The notes under the pieces are model-generated. The model saw only the letters and a list, made by a program, of their open reading frames with translations. It was not told where the DNA came from and made no database searches. A program made the position numbers and the translations under genes. From the NCBI GenBank assembly GCA_907165065.1, contig OU015532.1:32473339-32537338 (forward strand): a DNA stretch of 64,000 nt, in the 5' to 3' direction. Below are positions 12,278 through 23,990 of the stretch, one piece after another. Each line of letters starts with the position of its first letter. Position 1 is the stretch's first letter. Origin of the DNA: Caprimulgus europaeus. Its lineage: Eukaryota > Chordata > Aves > Caprimulgiformes > Caprimulgidae.

Positions 12278-12540
12278 TGTGGTTAACCTTGGCTAAGGGC
12301 CAAACTCCCACTTTGCTGCTTTCTCGCTCCCCCTACTCAGCAGGGCAGGGGAGAAAATAGGAAAGGAGAGATTGTGATTCAACATAAAGACAGGGACATC
12401 AGTTACCAATGACTGACTTGGGGAAAATTAATTTCATTTATTGTCCAGTAAAACAGATTCAGGTAGTGAAAACCAAAGACAAATATTAAAACAACACCTT
12501 TCCTCTCTCCTCTCCCATGTTCACCCTTACTCCTTCAGTC
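12278..12540 (-). mobile_element. LTR fragment of a second avian ERV family
   Basis: Read on the plus strand, it starts with 'tgtggttaacc' at 12278 and continues through 'aagggccaaactcccac', 'cagggcaggggagaaaatag', 'ttggggaaaattaattt' and 'attaaaacaacacc'. I recognise this as the reverse complement of a common bird LTR. The retroviral sense is therefore the minus strand, and the LTR terminus (…CA) lies at the left edge. Homology fades near 12540, so the 5' part of the LTR and the internal region are missing. The assignment rests on recalled consensus blocks, not on a search. Confidence 0.65.
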
Positions 12541-15500
12541 TGAGTATGAGCTGTGGAAAATTTAAAGCAATCAGCTCATTGAAAGAATCCATACTCTGCA
12601 ATGCTAATAACTTGTGTTTATTACATATTTTCCAGTAATTTTCTATCACATGATCTTCACCTTAGGAATACTTTTATTTTTCCCTCATTCCAGGGTGGTA
12701 TTTTTCCAGACTTGATCAAACTTTAAGGAGTTTCCTAAATTAAACTGAACTTCAAAAATCAAGTGCATAACTGTAACTGCAGTAAATGGACACTGTTTGT
12801 AGCACTGTAAATAGAGTTACTAAGAAAGTAGAACTACTACGCTACAGACCAGATGGTATCTGAAATTTTGTATTCATTGTGCTAGTTACCAGCAATTTTA
12901 TAGTGTTTTCCCAGATACAATGTCAGCGATATGTTAGTAAAATTACAGTTTTGTGATTTACCTTGACATCTAAATTACCTATCAGGGTTTGGGTTTTTTT
13001 AACTCACTAGCACTTAGCATCTGTGTTAACTTGGAAACTCAGATTTTATGGCATAAAAAGTTGGATTCTTGTTCTCATTACTTCAGTGAAACACTTCAGA
13101 GCATGACCCCATAAAAGCTAAATAAAAAAGGAACAAAGATAGAACCCCATCTGGAACCCAAACTCATTTGTTAACCAATTTAGTAGCTTTAGAAAGCTTT
13201 GAAATTGGCAGTGCTAAATTCAAGCTTCCACAGTACAGCTGTTGTTTTGCTTTTCTTTTTTTTGGTTGTTTGTTTCAGGGAGGAGTTATGACTTTGCTGA
13301 ACTAAGATGTGTTACATAGGAAAGAGCACTCCTTAGTCTTGAATAGCCATTGAAGAATTTTAAGTGAAATAATGGTGCTGACAGAGCAGAAATTGGGAAG
13401 GGTGAATGCTTGAAAAGATGAGTGAGAGATGTATCTCTGGAACAATTATTCTCTGAGGAAGCTCAGCAGGTAATGTCAAACAGAAAACAAAATTTTTTTC
13501 AAAGAAGGTAATAAAAGCCCCAGAAGTAGGAAGAAATTAGCTGCTATTGCAAAATAGGACAAATTATGGGTCATATATTTCCTCTGAAGACAATTGTATA
13601 TTAAAGCACATGCTAAATCTTTACATTACATCAATAAGGTTTAATCAATTTGGTGACTTTTATAACTTGTAAGTCTTTTGACCAAAACATCATTGAAAAT
13701 GTATATAAACACAAAGCCAAAGGACTAATAAAATTTTAGATCAAATTTATTATAGGTTCACCCAGGTTGTTCAACAAGCACTTTCAGTTGGCATAAACTG
13801 GCACAGATATCAGGAAAAGCATTCCTGGTTACCACTGAAACCAGGCTCCTCTCCTCATTCCTCCCATTCCTTATACCAGCACAAATGGTGTGTGTTTATA
13901 CAGCAAACTGGGTCAGAGAGCTGAGCAGATAAAAATGGAAAGGAGGAACAGAGAGGGAGGAATCATCTTTCTGTCAGTTCAGATCCTGCATCCGATTCAC
14001 TACTTGGTCACATGAAGAATTTTCTGACACAACTGAGGCTTGAGAGCAGGGAGCACACAGGTAAGGAGTGAGCAGGACTTCTTTAGGTGGAAGTGATGAC
14101 CTGTAACTGCTGAAATAGCTGCCAAGAAGTGCTCATCTGAGAAGCATCAGATTCAGATTGTGGTAAGAGCTTACTCTGCTGGTTCAAATATTTTCTCAAA
14201 TAATTGACAGGTTGACTTTATTAGCAGTATTCATCTGTAGCAGCATTATCTGTGCAAGTAAAACAGACAAACATCCAGTAAGGATCAGAAAGGATAAGCT
14301 ACAATAAACTTATTTCTTTCTTACTGTTACATTTTTTTTCTTCTATGTTACAAGTTTCTCTCTTGCACTTTCACTTGAATTGCATCATTTTCATCCATTC
14401 AATGATGCTTTAATTAAGGATATTTATTTATTTTAACCTTCACAGCTATATGCAGGGTACTCACCCTGGTAAGCTGATGAACCCAGGCATCCTGTTGGTT
14501 GTGACATTTTTTACCTTTTATACATCTGTTCAGAATACAATGTTGTGAGTAATGAGCTAACTTCAACAGATATATGTCATGTGAAAACTAATATCTTGCT
14601 TTCTAGTAGCTCCTACTGGATTGTTGAGCAGCTAAAAATCTTTTGTTAATTTTTTGACTTGACATTTCTGACAGTTGCAGAAGCTAGAAGAATGTATCAT
14701 GAGGCCAGTTTGCACTCTGTGTGTAGCTGCCAAGTACAGGTCACTGTTTCTATCTAGGGAGAAATAGCTTGTCTTTTCATTTTCCTCTCTTCTTTTACAA
14801 TAACACTTTCTGTAGGAGATTCTTCTTTCTAGTAGTTCCAGCTCCAACAGCAAAATAAAATACCTCCAGCCTATTGCACAATCTATAAAATTATTTAACT
14901 GAAACTTTCTTTTTTTTTCTTCTGCTACTTTAGTCTGGCATAAAGCTTCCTTTAAGAAGGGAAATATTTTCTCTTCAGACAGCAAATTCATACTGTTGAT
15001 TATCTTTATTGACTAAAACCTTGTATAAAGAAATGAAACCAAGTATATTTTGATTCTTATGTGCCCGTAACTGATCACAATAAAATATAACCTATTACAG
15101 ATACCTGCTCAGATTTCCCGTGGCACTGAAGAGACAGAAAGATACTGTTGAATACCACCATAGCTGGATTTTGTCTTTTCTACATGAAAACAGAACTGGT
15201 AACTGGCTATCTAGTTACCACACTAAAACTAATTTGGGAACCTTCCTCTGTGTGTGCTGGGAAAAAAACGTACAGTGTGAAACTTCACAGGCCAGAAAAT
15301 GGCATGTGAACAATTGGTGCACATCAGAGTTCTCCAAATACCATCAAATTTATTTGTGGAAAAGTGGACAAAATATGCAAAGGAGAATGGCAGGTTTCCC
15401 CTGTAGTCTTCTGCCCTCTGCCACATATAAGTATAGGACGGTTTGATTTTGTGGGACCTCTGTGGTCCCAAGTTAGGATGTACACCTAGTCATACAGAGA

Positions 15501-16115
15501 AAAGGAGTAAGTGAGGTGTTATCTTAGGTCTCCTATGTTGAGACGTGGGTCAGCCCAGGCTCAGCACATTATATTTAATTCTGTTATATGAAGAATGTTA
15601 CCATTTGATGTGGGGCTTCCTGGAGCCAAAGTGCTTCTTTAAGTCTGATTTTACTACTGGTAGAATGGCTGACGCTCTGTAGAAGATTTTAAAAGAGGAT
15701 TTCAAGTAAAAGTTTAGTTTCAGTTTCACATTCTTAAGAAGTCACACAGGACATACTATTGCACTTTTTATAGAAGGTGTGTTTTAACAGAAATTAAACT
15801 TTTCAAAATACTTAAAAATATAAAACTGTGCTTTCATACTGTTGGAGCCTCCTTTCAACATTTTTCAAGCTCAGGTTAAGAATCAAAATATCTTGAACTG
15901 AACTAAGTGCAAGGCCTCCTCATATAAAACAATGGTCATGCACATATTAAGAGGAAAACATGCTCAAAGATGCAACATAGTCCTTTAAGAAGAGTGGCTT
16001 GCTTCTCTCTGCACAGCTTGTTCTCTGATAATGTGTGAAGCTGAGGGAGAGAATGGGATCTACTCTTTCTGGAAGCAGAGCACCATGTTTTAATACTCTC
16101 ATATTTGAAGTCTAT
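12541..16115. other. AT-rich sequence, no gene seen
   Basis: This stretch is unique-looking. Open frames at 14632-14991 (minus) and 15120-15446 (plus) have no recognisable family and no clear splice context, so they are treated as chance. Confidence 0.5.
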
Positions 16116-17700
16116 AATCATAGATTCATAGAATGTTGTGAGTGGGAAGGGACCCACAAGAATCATCAAGTCCAACTCTTGCCCTAGCATAGGACAATCC
16201 CAAGATTCAGACCATGTGTCTGAGGACATTGTCCAAATGCTTCTTGAATATTGCCAGGCTTGGTGCCATGAGCACCTCCCTGGGGAGCCTGTTCCAGTGC
16301 TTCACCACCCTCTAGGTGAAGAACCTTTTCCTAACGTCCAACCTAAACCTCCCCGGTCCATCTTCCTGCCATTTCCCCTGGTCTTATCATTGGTTGCCAG
16401 AGAGAAGTGATCAGCACCTGTCCATCCTCTTCCTCTTGTGAGGAAGTTATAGACCGTGATGAGGTCTCCTCTCAGTCTCCTCTTCTCCAGGCTGAATAAT
16501 CCAAGGGACTTCAGCCTTTCCTCATATGGCTTCCCCTCTAAACCCTTCACCACTTTCATGGCCTCCTCTGGACACTCTCCAGTAGCTTTATATCTTTTTT
16601 ATACCATGGTGCCCAAAACTGCACTCAGTACTCAAGGTGAGACTGCATCGCACCAGTGCAGAGTAGAGGGGGACAATCACCTCCCTTGACAGGCTCGCAA
16701 TGCAGTGCTTGATGCACTCCAGGACACTGTTGGCTCATGTCCAACTTGCCATCGATCAGAACCCCCAGGTCCCTCTCCAGGCTGCTCTCCAGCCTCTTGT
16801 TCCCCAGTCTGTGTGTGTGTCCATGGTTGCCATGTCCCAGAAGCAAAATCCGGCACTTGCCCTTGTTAAAATTCATACAGTTGGTGATTGCCCAGCTCTC
16901 TAGTTTATCTAGATGTCTCTCCAGGGCCTCTCTGCCCTCAAGAGTGTCCACTGCTCCTCCCAGTTTGGTGTCATCAGCAAACTTAGTTAGCAGTCCTTCA
17001 AGTCCTGTATCCAAGACACTGATTAAAGAACACGGGCCCCAGAATGGATCCCTGCGGGACTCCACTAGTGACCAGACACCAGCCCGATGTAACTCCTTGA
17101 CTAGAACCCTTTGAGCCCAACCCATCAGCCAATTGCTCACCTATAGCAGTATGTGTTTATTCAGCTGTATGCTGGACATTTTGTCCGAGAGGACACTGTG
17201 AGAGATAGCATCAAAGGTTTTACTGATGTCCAAACAGATTACATTGACTGGCTTCCCTTGGTCAGCTAGGTGGGTAACCTTATCATAGAAAGAAATGAGG
17301 TTTGTTAAGCAGGACTTTCCTTTCATGTACCCATGTTGGCTGGAACCAATGACTGCATTGTCTTCCAGGTGTTTTTTGATAACTCCCAGAATAATCTTCA
17401 TAATTTTGCCAGGTACAGAAGTGAGATTTACAGGCCTATAGTTACCAGGGTCTTCCCTATTGCCCTTCTTGAAGATTGGGACAACATTTGCCAGCTTCCA
17501 GTCAACTGGGACCTCTCCAGATTCCCAAGAGTGTTGAAAGATCATTGAGAGAGGACTCGCCATGACATCTGCCAGCTCTTTAAAAGCCCTCAGATGGATC
17601 CCATCAGGCCCCATTATAGGGATCCAGTGCCTAAGACTGAGTTTGCTAATATGTAAGTCTGCAAGTGAGTAGTTTTTGTGTCCTTTGCTGTCCAACATTA
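16116..17700 (-). mobile_element. CR1 LINE, about 1.6 kb 3' portion with broken reverse transcriptase
   Basis: The left edge is the CR1 3' tail (reverse complement, 16116). The body runs right to left on the minus strand. Reading from the 5' side (17700), ORF2 shows GPDGIH and the fingers segment with 'WKLANVVPIFKKG' and 'DPGNYRPVNLTSVPGK'. It then shows CLDISKTFD, the position of the first catalytic aspartate. A stop or frameshift near 17140 follows, then the catalytic FADD box near 16970, then the thumb region and the C-terminal '[15 protein letters not shown]' segment. At least two breaks split the ORF into three open pieces (17141-17704, 16625-17140, 16302-16559). The endonuclease domain and the 5' UTR are missing. 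The SGVPQG motif region is also degraded. It is an inactive copy, but the longest in this window. Confidence 0.95.
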
Positions 17701-18257
17701 ACATCTATACAAGGACAGCTGCAACTTGGCCCCTCAGGAATCCTGGAGATTAACTATCTGTTGGTCCTAGAGACAGTCATACCAGCTGCAATATAGATTT
17801 TACTAGTTTAAAGCTTAAATAGATAGAGAATAAAAGTGGTGGTAAAGCAGAGCAGGAGTAATTTTCAGGATATGGACAATTTGGTGGTTGCAATAAAAAA
17901 ACCAGACAAACCAGGAACAGGTATCTAGGGCTTGCAAACAAAATTTCCAATCTGTCACAGGAATTGTCTCTCATGTTGTAGAAAATTAAAGCCCTGATGA
18001 TTTCTCATTAATCCCATTACAATAGAAACAAATGATGATAACTTCATGAAATTGTGTCTGATTCATACATATTTTAGTTCTTGAAGGATTTATAAATGCT
18101 TATATTTGTTATCAGCAATGGGTAGCTGCTGGAATGGGCGCTGACACTCTGATACCTGAACAACTGACCTGTTCATCCAGATGTTTCCTTGTCAGCTGTG
18201 GAAGCACCCCTCCATCCTGTTCTTTTGACAGCTGTCATTTGGCCATTTCTCACATCA
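17701..18257. other. Spacer between CR1 copies, nothing recognised
   Basis: This is AT-rich sequence between two minus-strand CR1 copies. There is no gene or repeat that I can support. Confidence 0.45.
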
Positions 18258-18625
18258 AATCACAGAATAATTTTGGCTGTAAGTACCTCAAATGGCATCT
18301 ATCCCAACCCTCCACTCAGAGCATGTCTAATTTTACAAGGTTTCCCCAGGCCAAGTCCAGTCAGGTCCTGAACACCTTGAAGAGGAGCCCACAACCTCTG
18401 AGCAAAAGCTGTTCCTCTTGGCAAAAAAGGTTCTTTATACTTAATTGGCATTTTAAACATCCCAGTCTGTGCCTGTTGCCTCTCATCCCATGGCTGCACA
18501 CCTCCAAGAAGACTCTAACTACATCTTCTCTCCATCCATCCTCCCATCAGGGATTTGTAGGCAGCTGTAAGATCTCCCTGGAGGCTGTCTCTTCTTCAGG
18601 CTGAATAAACCCAGTTCTCCCAGTA
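18258..18625 (-). mobile_element. CR1 LINE, old diverged 3' fragment
   Basis: It starts with 'aatcacagaataattttggc' at the left and carries degraded CR1 landmarks: 'catctatcccaaccctcc', 'ggatttgtaggcagctgtaagat' and 'cttcttcaggctgaataaaccc'. The order and spacing fit the minus-strand CR1 3' UTR and ORF2 C terminus. Divergence and small indels are much higher than in the neighbouring copies, so this is an older subfamily. The right edge is uncertain. A 156-codon plus-strand frame across it is antisense CR1 and not a gene. Confidence 0.8.
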
Positions 18626-19212
18626 GAACCCGTCCTCCAGCCACCCAGCCAGCCCTGCAGCAGTCAGCCCCGTGGGAGCCAGCCTCCACGTTGCATCTTG
18701 TCAGCTGCATCTCTCCTGCCTATAACCTGATCAGATGAAAAGGTGGTCGAATGTACAGGAGGGAGAGTAAAGCACAGTCCTTTGCTAGTTCATCCTGTCT
18801 TAAAAAAAAACAATGGCTTTGAAATTTTATATAAAATCTGGCATTATTTTGGGGTGAGAATAATAAAAACTTGTTCCCCTAGCAGGTAGTAAAAAATAAT
18901 TTAAATTACAACATTCCCTGAACTGACTGAAATTTTTCTGATTAAAAAAAATAGTTGGGCCAGAATAGAAAAATTGTGCATATTTTTAAGCTTTGTTGAA
19001 TTCTGCACATTTGTCCAAGGATTTTGCTAAATACAGATAAATTTGGGTTGATCTTACAGTGATAGATGAGCTGCAAATAGAGAAAATAAGGCTTTACTTT
19101 TTTAATCAGAAAAAATATGAATGTATAGAAAAATTATTTTAAAATAAATATTTTTGAATGAGTACTATATTACACTTGAAGAAAGGCATTTCTATGTATA
19201 CAAGGAAGGAAG
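18626..19212. other. Spacer, nothing recognised
   Basis: The first 100 bp are C-rich and could be a decayed continuation of the CR1 copy on the left. The rest is AT-rich with A and T runs. No gene is seen. Confidence 0.4.
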
Positions 19213-19850
19213 ATCAGCTTGACATGAGCCAGCAGTGTACAAATGCAGCCTGGAAGGCCAACTGTGTCCTGGGCTGCACCAAAAGAGGGATGGCCAGCAG
19301 GTCGAGGGAGGTTGTTGTCCCTCTCTACTCTGCTCTTTGTCTGGCCCCACCTGGAGTATTGTGTCCACTCCTGGAGCCCCCAGCACGAGAAAGATGTAGA
19401 GCTGTTGGAGACAAGAAGATGATCAGAGGGCTAAAGTACCTCTCCCATGAAGAAAGGCTGAGGGAGCTGGGCTTGTTTAGCTTGGAGAAGAGAAGGCTCT
19501 AGGGAGACCTCATTGCAGTCCAGTACTCGAAGGGAGTTTATTAAAAGGAGGAAGAGCAACTTTTTACATGGGCAGATAGTGATAGGACAAGGGCAAATGT
19601 TTTTAAACTGAGAGGGGAGATTTAGGTCAGATATTAGGAGGGAATTTTTCACCCAGAGTGTGGTGAAGCACTGGAACAGGTTGCCCAGAGAAGTTGTGGA
19701 TGCCCCATCCCTGGAGGCATTCAAGGCCAGGTTGGATGGGGCCCTGGGCAGCCTGATCTAGTGGTTGGCAACCCTGTCCACAGCAGGGGGGTTGGAACTA
19801 GGTGAGCTTTAAGGTCCTTTCCAACCCAAGCTGTTCTATGATTCTATGAT
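19213..19850 (+). mobile_element. CR1 LINE, 3' end with intact tail
   Basis: It is on the plus strand. It starts within ORF2 at the LDMSQQC segment and continues through 'SRSREVVVPLYSAL' and '[20 protein letters not shown]', where an in-frame TAG (about 19500) now stops the frame. It then runs through the CR1 3' UTR and ends in two ATTCTATG-type units at 19835-19850. It is 5'-truncated and has no target-site duplication that I can see, as is usual for CR1. A short deletion relative to the usual ORF2 lies in the middle. Its 3' UTR type matches the fragment at 57136. Confidence 0.95.
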
Positions 19851-22043
19851 AGTTATAAAACTTTTTAAAATTGCACAGGCTGTATTTAAATTAATAATGT
19901 CTCTTGGAATCAAGGTATAAATATTTATGAATTAATATTATTAATTTCTGTAGCAAATCAGATTTTTATTTAAGTATTTCTGAAATAAAACTATTTCCTT
20001 GGATAATAGAATCTAATTTGTTAAATAAATGCTATTCATTTATAATAAATATCTAACACAATAGTTTGCAAATAGTTGTTTCATCTGCTTTTTGTCTTTT
20101 CTATCACCTATCCTAATAAGATGTGAGCTGAAAAAGTTAATTTGTAGTATGACAAAGCTGTTCAACTGATGAACTAAGCCCTTGAATTATATGGAATATT
20201 AGAATAATTTTTTGTCTGAACAAATCAAATTTAATCCCCCAAGGGGCCTGGCTTTTTAGACTTTCAATAAAACCAAAGGAAATATCTTCAGAACCTAATT
20301 TAGTCCATTAGTCTATTGTTGCCTTCCACAAGTGTTAATTTTCATGGGACCTGAGAAGGGAACAGCACTTACACTGAAAATAATGGCAAATAATTTCTTA
20401 AAATATCCCTTTTATGAATTGTTTTTGTCTGTAATAGGCTATATACTACAGAAGAAATCTTCAGAGAACTAATAGCAAGTATCAGCAATTTACAATTGAT
20501 TAATTACTAAATTACTAGTTAATTATTATTAGAAGTTAGCTAATTATATATGAATCCTTGTTCATGGAAGATAAGATTGAAGTATGTATAACTGAAAGGT
20601 GTTTATGTCCACTGATGGAGGCATATTAGAAGTTAAAATGCAATTCATTTCTGAGTCTTGCTAGTTCACATACCTGTGATGCATACATTATATACTATTG
20701 ACAAAGTTAGAAATACAAAGCAGCAGCTTTAGTAGCAAAGTTTCCAAAATTTCTGTTTCAGGCCTCTCCTGTGTATAAAATAGACTGAGAAAATAAGCTT
20801 AAAAATGAAACTCTATAGTCAATATTTTGTGGGGTTTTTAAATATAAAAAAAGTAAATAGCATACAAGCTTGTCTATATACACATATATACATGTTTTTT
20901 CCCAGAAGAAGGAAAGAAATAAACAAAAACAGATTTATTTTTTTTTCCCCAGTGCTGGAAAAAATACGGTGAGAATTTTTAAAATTTTTTTTTCTACTTT
21001 GTCTGGAGTTCTTTGTTTGGGCATTTTTTTTCCCATTTTCCTAAGATGGAAAAACTTTGTTTCCTACATGAAAAAATTTTAATAGGAATATTTATCTTTA
21101 GCAACTTGAAGTGGAAAAAGTTTCCATTTTACAGACAAATCTAGGAATCATGGCAGACCATGAAAAAAAAAAATCACATTCCCTTTTTTAAAAAAACCAG
21201 TAAATATGAGAGACAGGTTGGCAGTGAACATGGAGGTGCAGAAGGCAGCACTGTTCCCCTGGTGAGTTTAAATGTCGGTGTGGTGTGAAGGGACAGGGCA
21301 CAGCTGCCATCTAATGAGTTTGTATGAATTTCTTCCCCATTCATTAATGCACATGACAAGGAAAAGGAAAAATAAAATGTATATTAATGCTTTGCTTATT
21401 ACTTACTGATGTCAGTCAAGTAATATACTGTTATGATTCCAGTTATGTCTCTTACCCACCTGTCTGTGCTAATAGTGTATAAAATCACTTCTCTTCACAT
21501 GATGGAAATGCACACTATAGAATTTCACTATGAATAAGTTTTTTAAAACTATTTTTATCATGGTCAGACATTTGTGATATGGTCTGCTATGTTCATTCTG
21601 CCCACAAATATACATCAAACTCAGTAAAGAGAGTATCTCCTAATTACCTCTTATCTCACCTCTGCAATCTATTTTGCTATTTCTTTCTCCAATAAATAAA
21701 GTAATATTTACATTTTCAGAAAGGAAAATAATTCACTTTCTAGCTGTAATGCATTAACCGAAAAATTGTAAAATAACAGATGTCAGTGCAGATTGGCTTT
21801 ATTTTTCCAATATGCTTTTAAATGAATGAATGTGAAACTGTTAATACTTGTTGTATCTCAGAAAGTTGATGATATTTACATGATTTTAATGTCTGTTTTT
21901 TAATGTTAGAACTGCAGTCACATATGTGGGAGGTAACTGATGTTTGGCAGTTTCCCAAAGGTGCCTAGCTGCTTTGAGTTTGTCGTTTAGAATAACAGCC
22001 ATATTTTCTTTCCCATTTATTTTGTGATTTCATAAATCAAATC

Positions 22044-22062
22044 TTTTTTTTTTTTTTTTTTT
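22044..22062 (+). repeat. T19 run followed by CACAG
   Basis: This is an uninterrupted T19 run ending in CACAG, so it resembles a very strong splice acceptor. The sequence after it is open for about 72 codons from 22085, but only from a GTG and without a donor that I can defend. Confidence 0.9.
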
Positions 22063-23463
22063 CACAGTTAAAACACTGAATGTAGTGTTTCGACTCACAG
22101 TAGAGCTCAATAGTCAGATAAATGTTTCAACTGTGCTATATGGACAGATGAAATGGGATATATTTTTCCTGGAAGAAATATATTCTGGTCTCCTAAAGCA
22201 GTCCTATGTTGTTGTTGAAGCTGTACAGAGACATTTTCTTCTTGATGCAGATAAAGAAATACATGCTGGTTCATTACCTGTAGACATCTTCAGAATGTGA
22301 TAAAATGAGATCCACTAATAAACCAACATGCAGAGGTTATGGTCAGGAAAAATAACATTGTAGAGAGTGACATCTTATTACTCTGAATCTACATCCTTGA
22401 ATGCTGTGGAGTCACATATTCTTCCTTTAATGCCAAGGACATTTTTTTTTTTCCACTTCTGTGTTATAATATCAATGCAGTTATGGCCGAATGAGCTGGA
22501 CTGCAGCTTCCCTTCTACATCATCCAAATTGTCAGCTCAGCTCTCTCTGCCTGCAGAGTCCTCATTAGAAAGTGGAGTGGAGGGAGCGAACAGCTTGCTT
22601 TTTTCAGATTCCAGATGGAGTTTGTAAATCTGACAGGTGGGGAAAAGAAATGAGTGGGAAAGAAAAATTTTCATACTTGTGAAATGATAAAAATCTGTCC
22701 AGAGTATCTTGAGAAAATGAATATTGGACAAACCAGGGTTGTATATTATACCTGTCCTGAGTATTACAGCATTGGAGAGGTTAATCATTCAAAAGTACTT
22801 GTAACTAACACAGAGATAATCTGCAATTGGAAACATATCAGATGAATACCCACTGAGATCCTTGTCCATGAATAGATTACTTTGCATAAAGACTTGTGCT
22901 ATTAGGTGTTACATTTTCCTCTATCCTCCACGAATGAAATGTTTCTCTGCTATAGAAATATGAAACTTACAGCTACAGCTTACTTGCTCGTTTTTAAAAT
23001 TCAATTATCTAATGTGTTTTCAACCATCAAATAACTGTACCAGGGCCATACAGAATGAACTTTTTACTTTGCTTCACATAAATTTATAAGATTTCACATA
23101 ACTTTTAATATGCTGAGTTCCTTTTTCAGCTTACAAGCATGAGGTAGTGATTTTCCAGATATGGGCATTAGGCTACACTGCACACAGGTGTCTAAATAGG
23201 TAGCCCTCTAGCTTCAGGTGAATAATTATCTCCTTGCTTGCTTCACATATGACTGTGCCACTTATCCTGAATTGAACTGGACTTAAATAAATACAGCAGA
23301 CAGTTTATATAAATCATACTTTCCATTTTGCACATTTGCAGATAAAGGAGGCAGTGGAAAGGAAGTCAGGTTGAAAGCTCAAAAGGTAAGATTTATACTA
23401 CAAGTCACTCTATATATTTCCCAAATGTATTTGAAAACAAAAATGTAAGGAGAAAGCATAGGG

Positions 23464-23484
23464 AAAAAAAAAAAAAAAAAAAAA
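23464..23484 (+). repeat. A21 run
   Basis: This is an uninterrupted A run. No AATAAA lies just upstream and no retrocopy body is recognisable. Confidence 0.95.
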
Positions 23485-23894
23485 GAATGTGTGATAATGA
23501 AACATATAGGACTGAAAACCAAATTTCCATTAACAGTTTGTGAATAAGTGCATGCATATATCTGATTGCTCTCCCAAAATCCAAGCTAAACATACACAAC
23601 ACTACTGGCAGCAGAAGGTAGAGATGAGGTATATGGAAGCACATGGGGGTTTGTGGAGCAGGCTTGTGGAGCAGTTGTGGAGCTCTAAAGTAAAATTTTG
23701 CTGCCTGGCTGGCTATGGTTGTAGGAAGATGGACTAGATTATATATGTGGTACCTTCCAGTCCTATTTGGGAGCAATTAAAGTGAAAATCTTGATAGTGC
23801 TAAAGTATTTCCATTCATTTGAATATGCCTAGATTTAATTTTAATTTATTTTCATTTTCTAGGCTGTCTGTTGTGTTCCCATCTCTGCCTATAT

Positions 23895-23990
23895 ATTTAT
23901 CTAGACATATATACACACTATATATATAAATATTATATATAGCATATATAGACATATATACATATTATATGCACAAATATATATACTTCC
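23895..23990 (+). repeat. TA-rich low-complexity tract
   Basis: The tract is made of interleaved TATATA and ACATATA motifs with several short self-complementary pieces. Confidence 0.85.

Noticed and set aside
14632..15446. 119- and 108-codon frames on opposite strands
   Set aside because: There is no family resemblance and no splice signals of quality. Their length is within chance for the number of frames scanned.
18134..18604. A 156-codon plus-strand frame
   Set aside because: It is antisense to an old minus-strand CR1 fragment.
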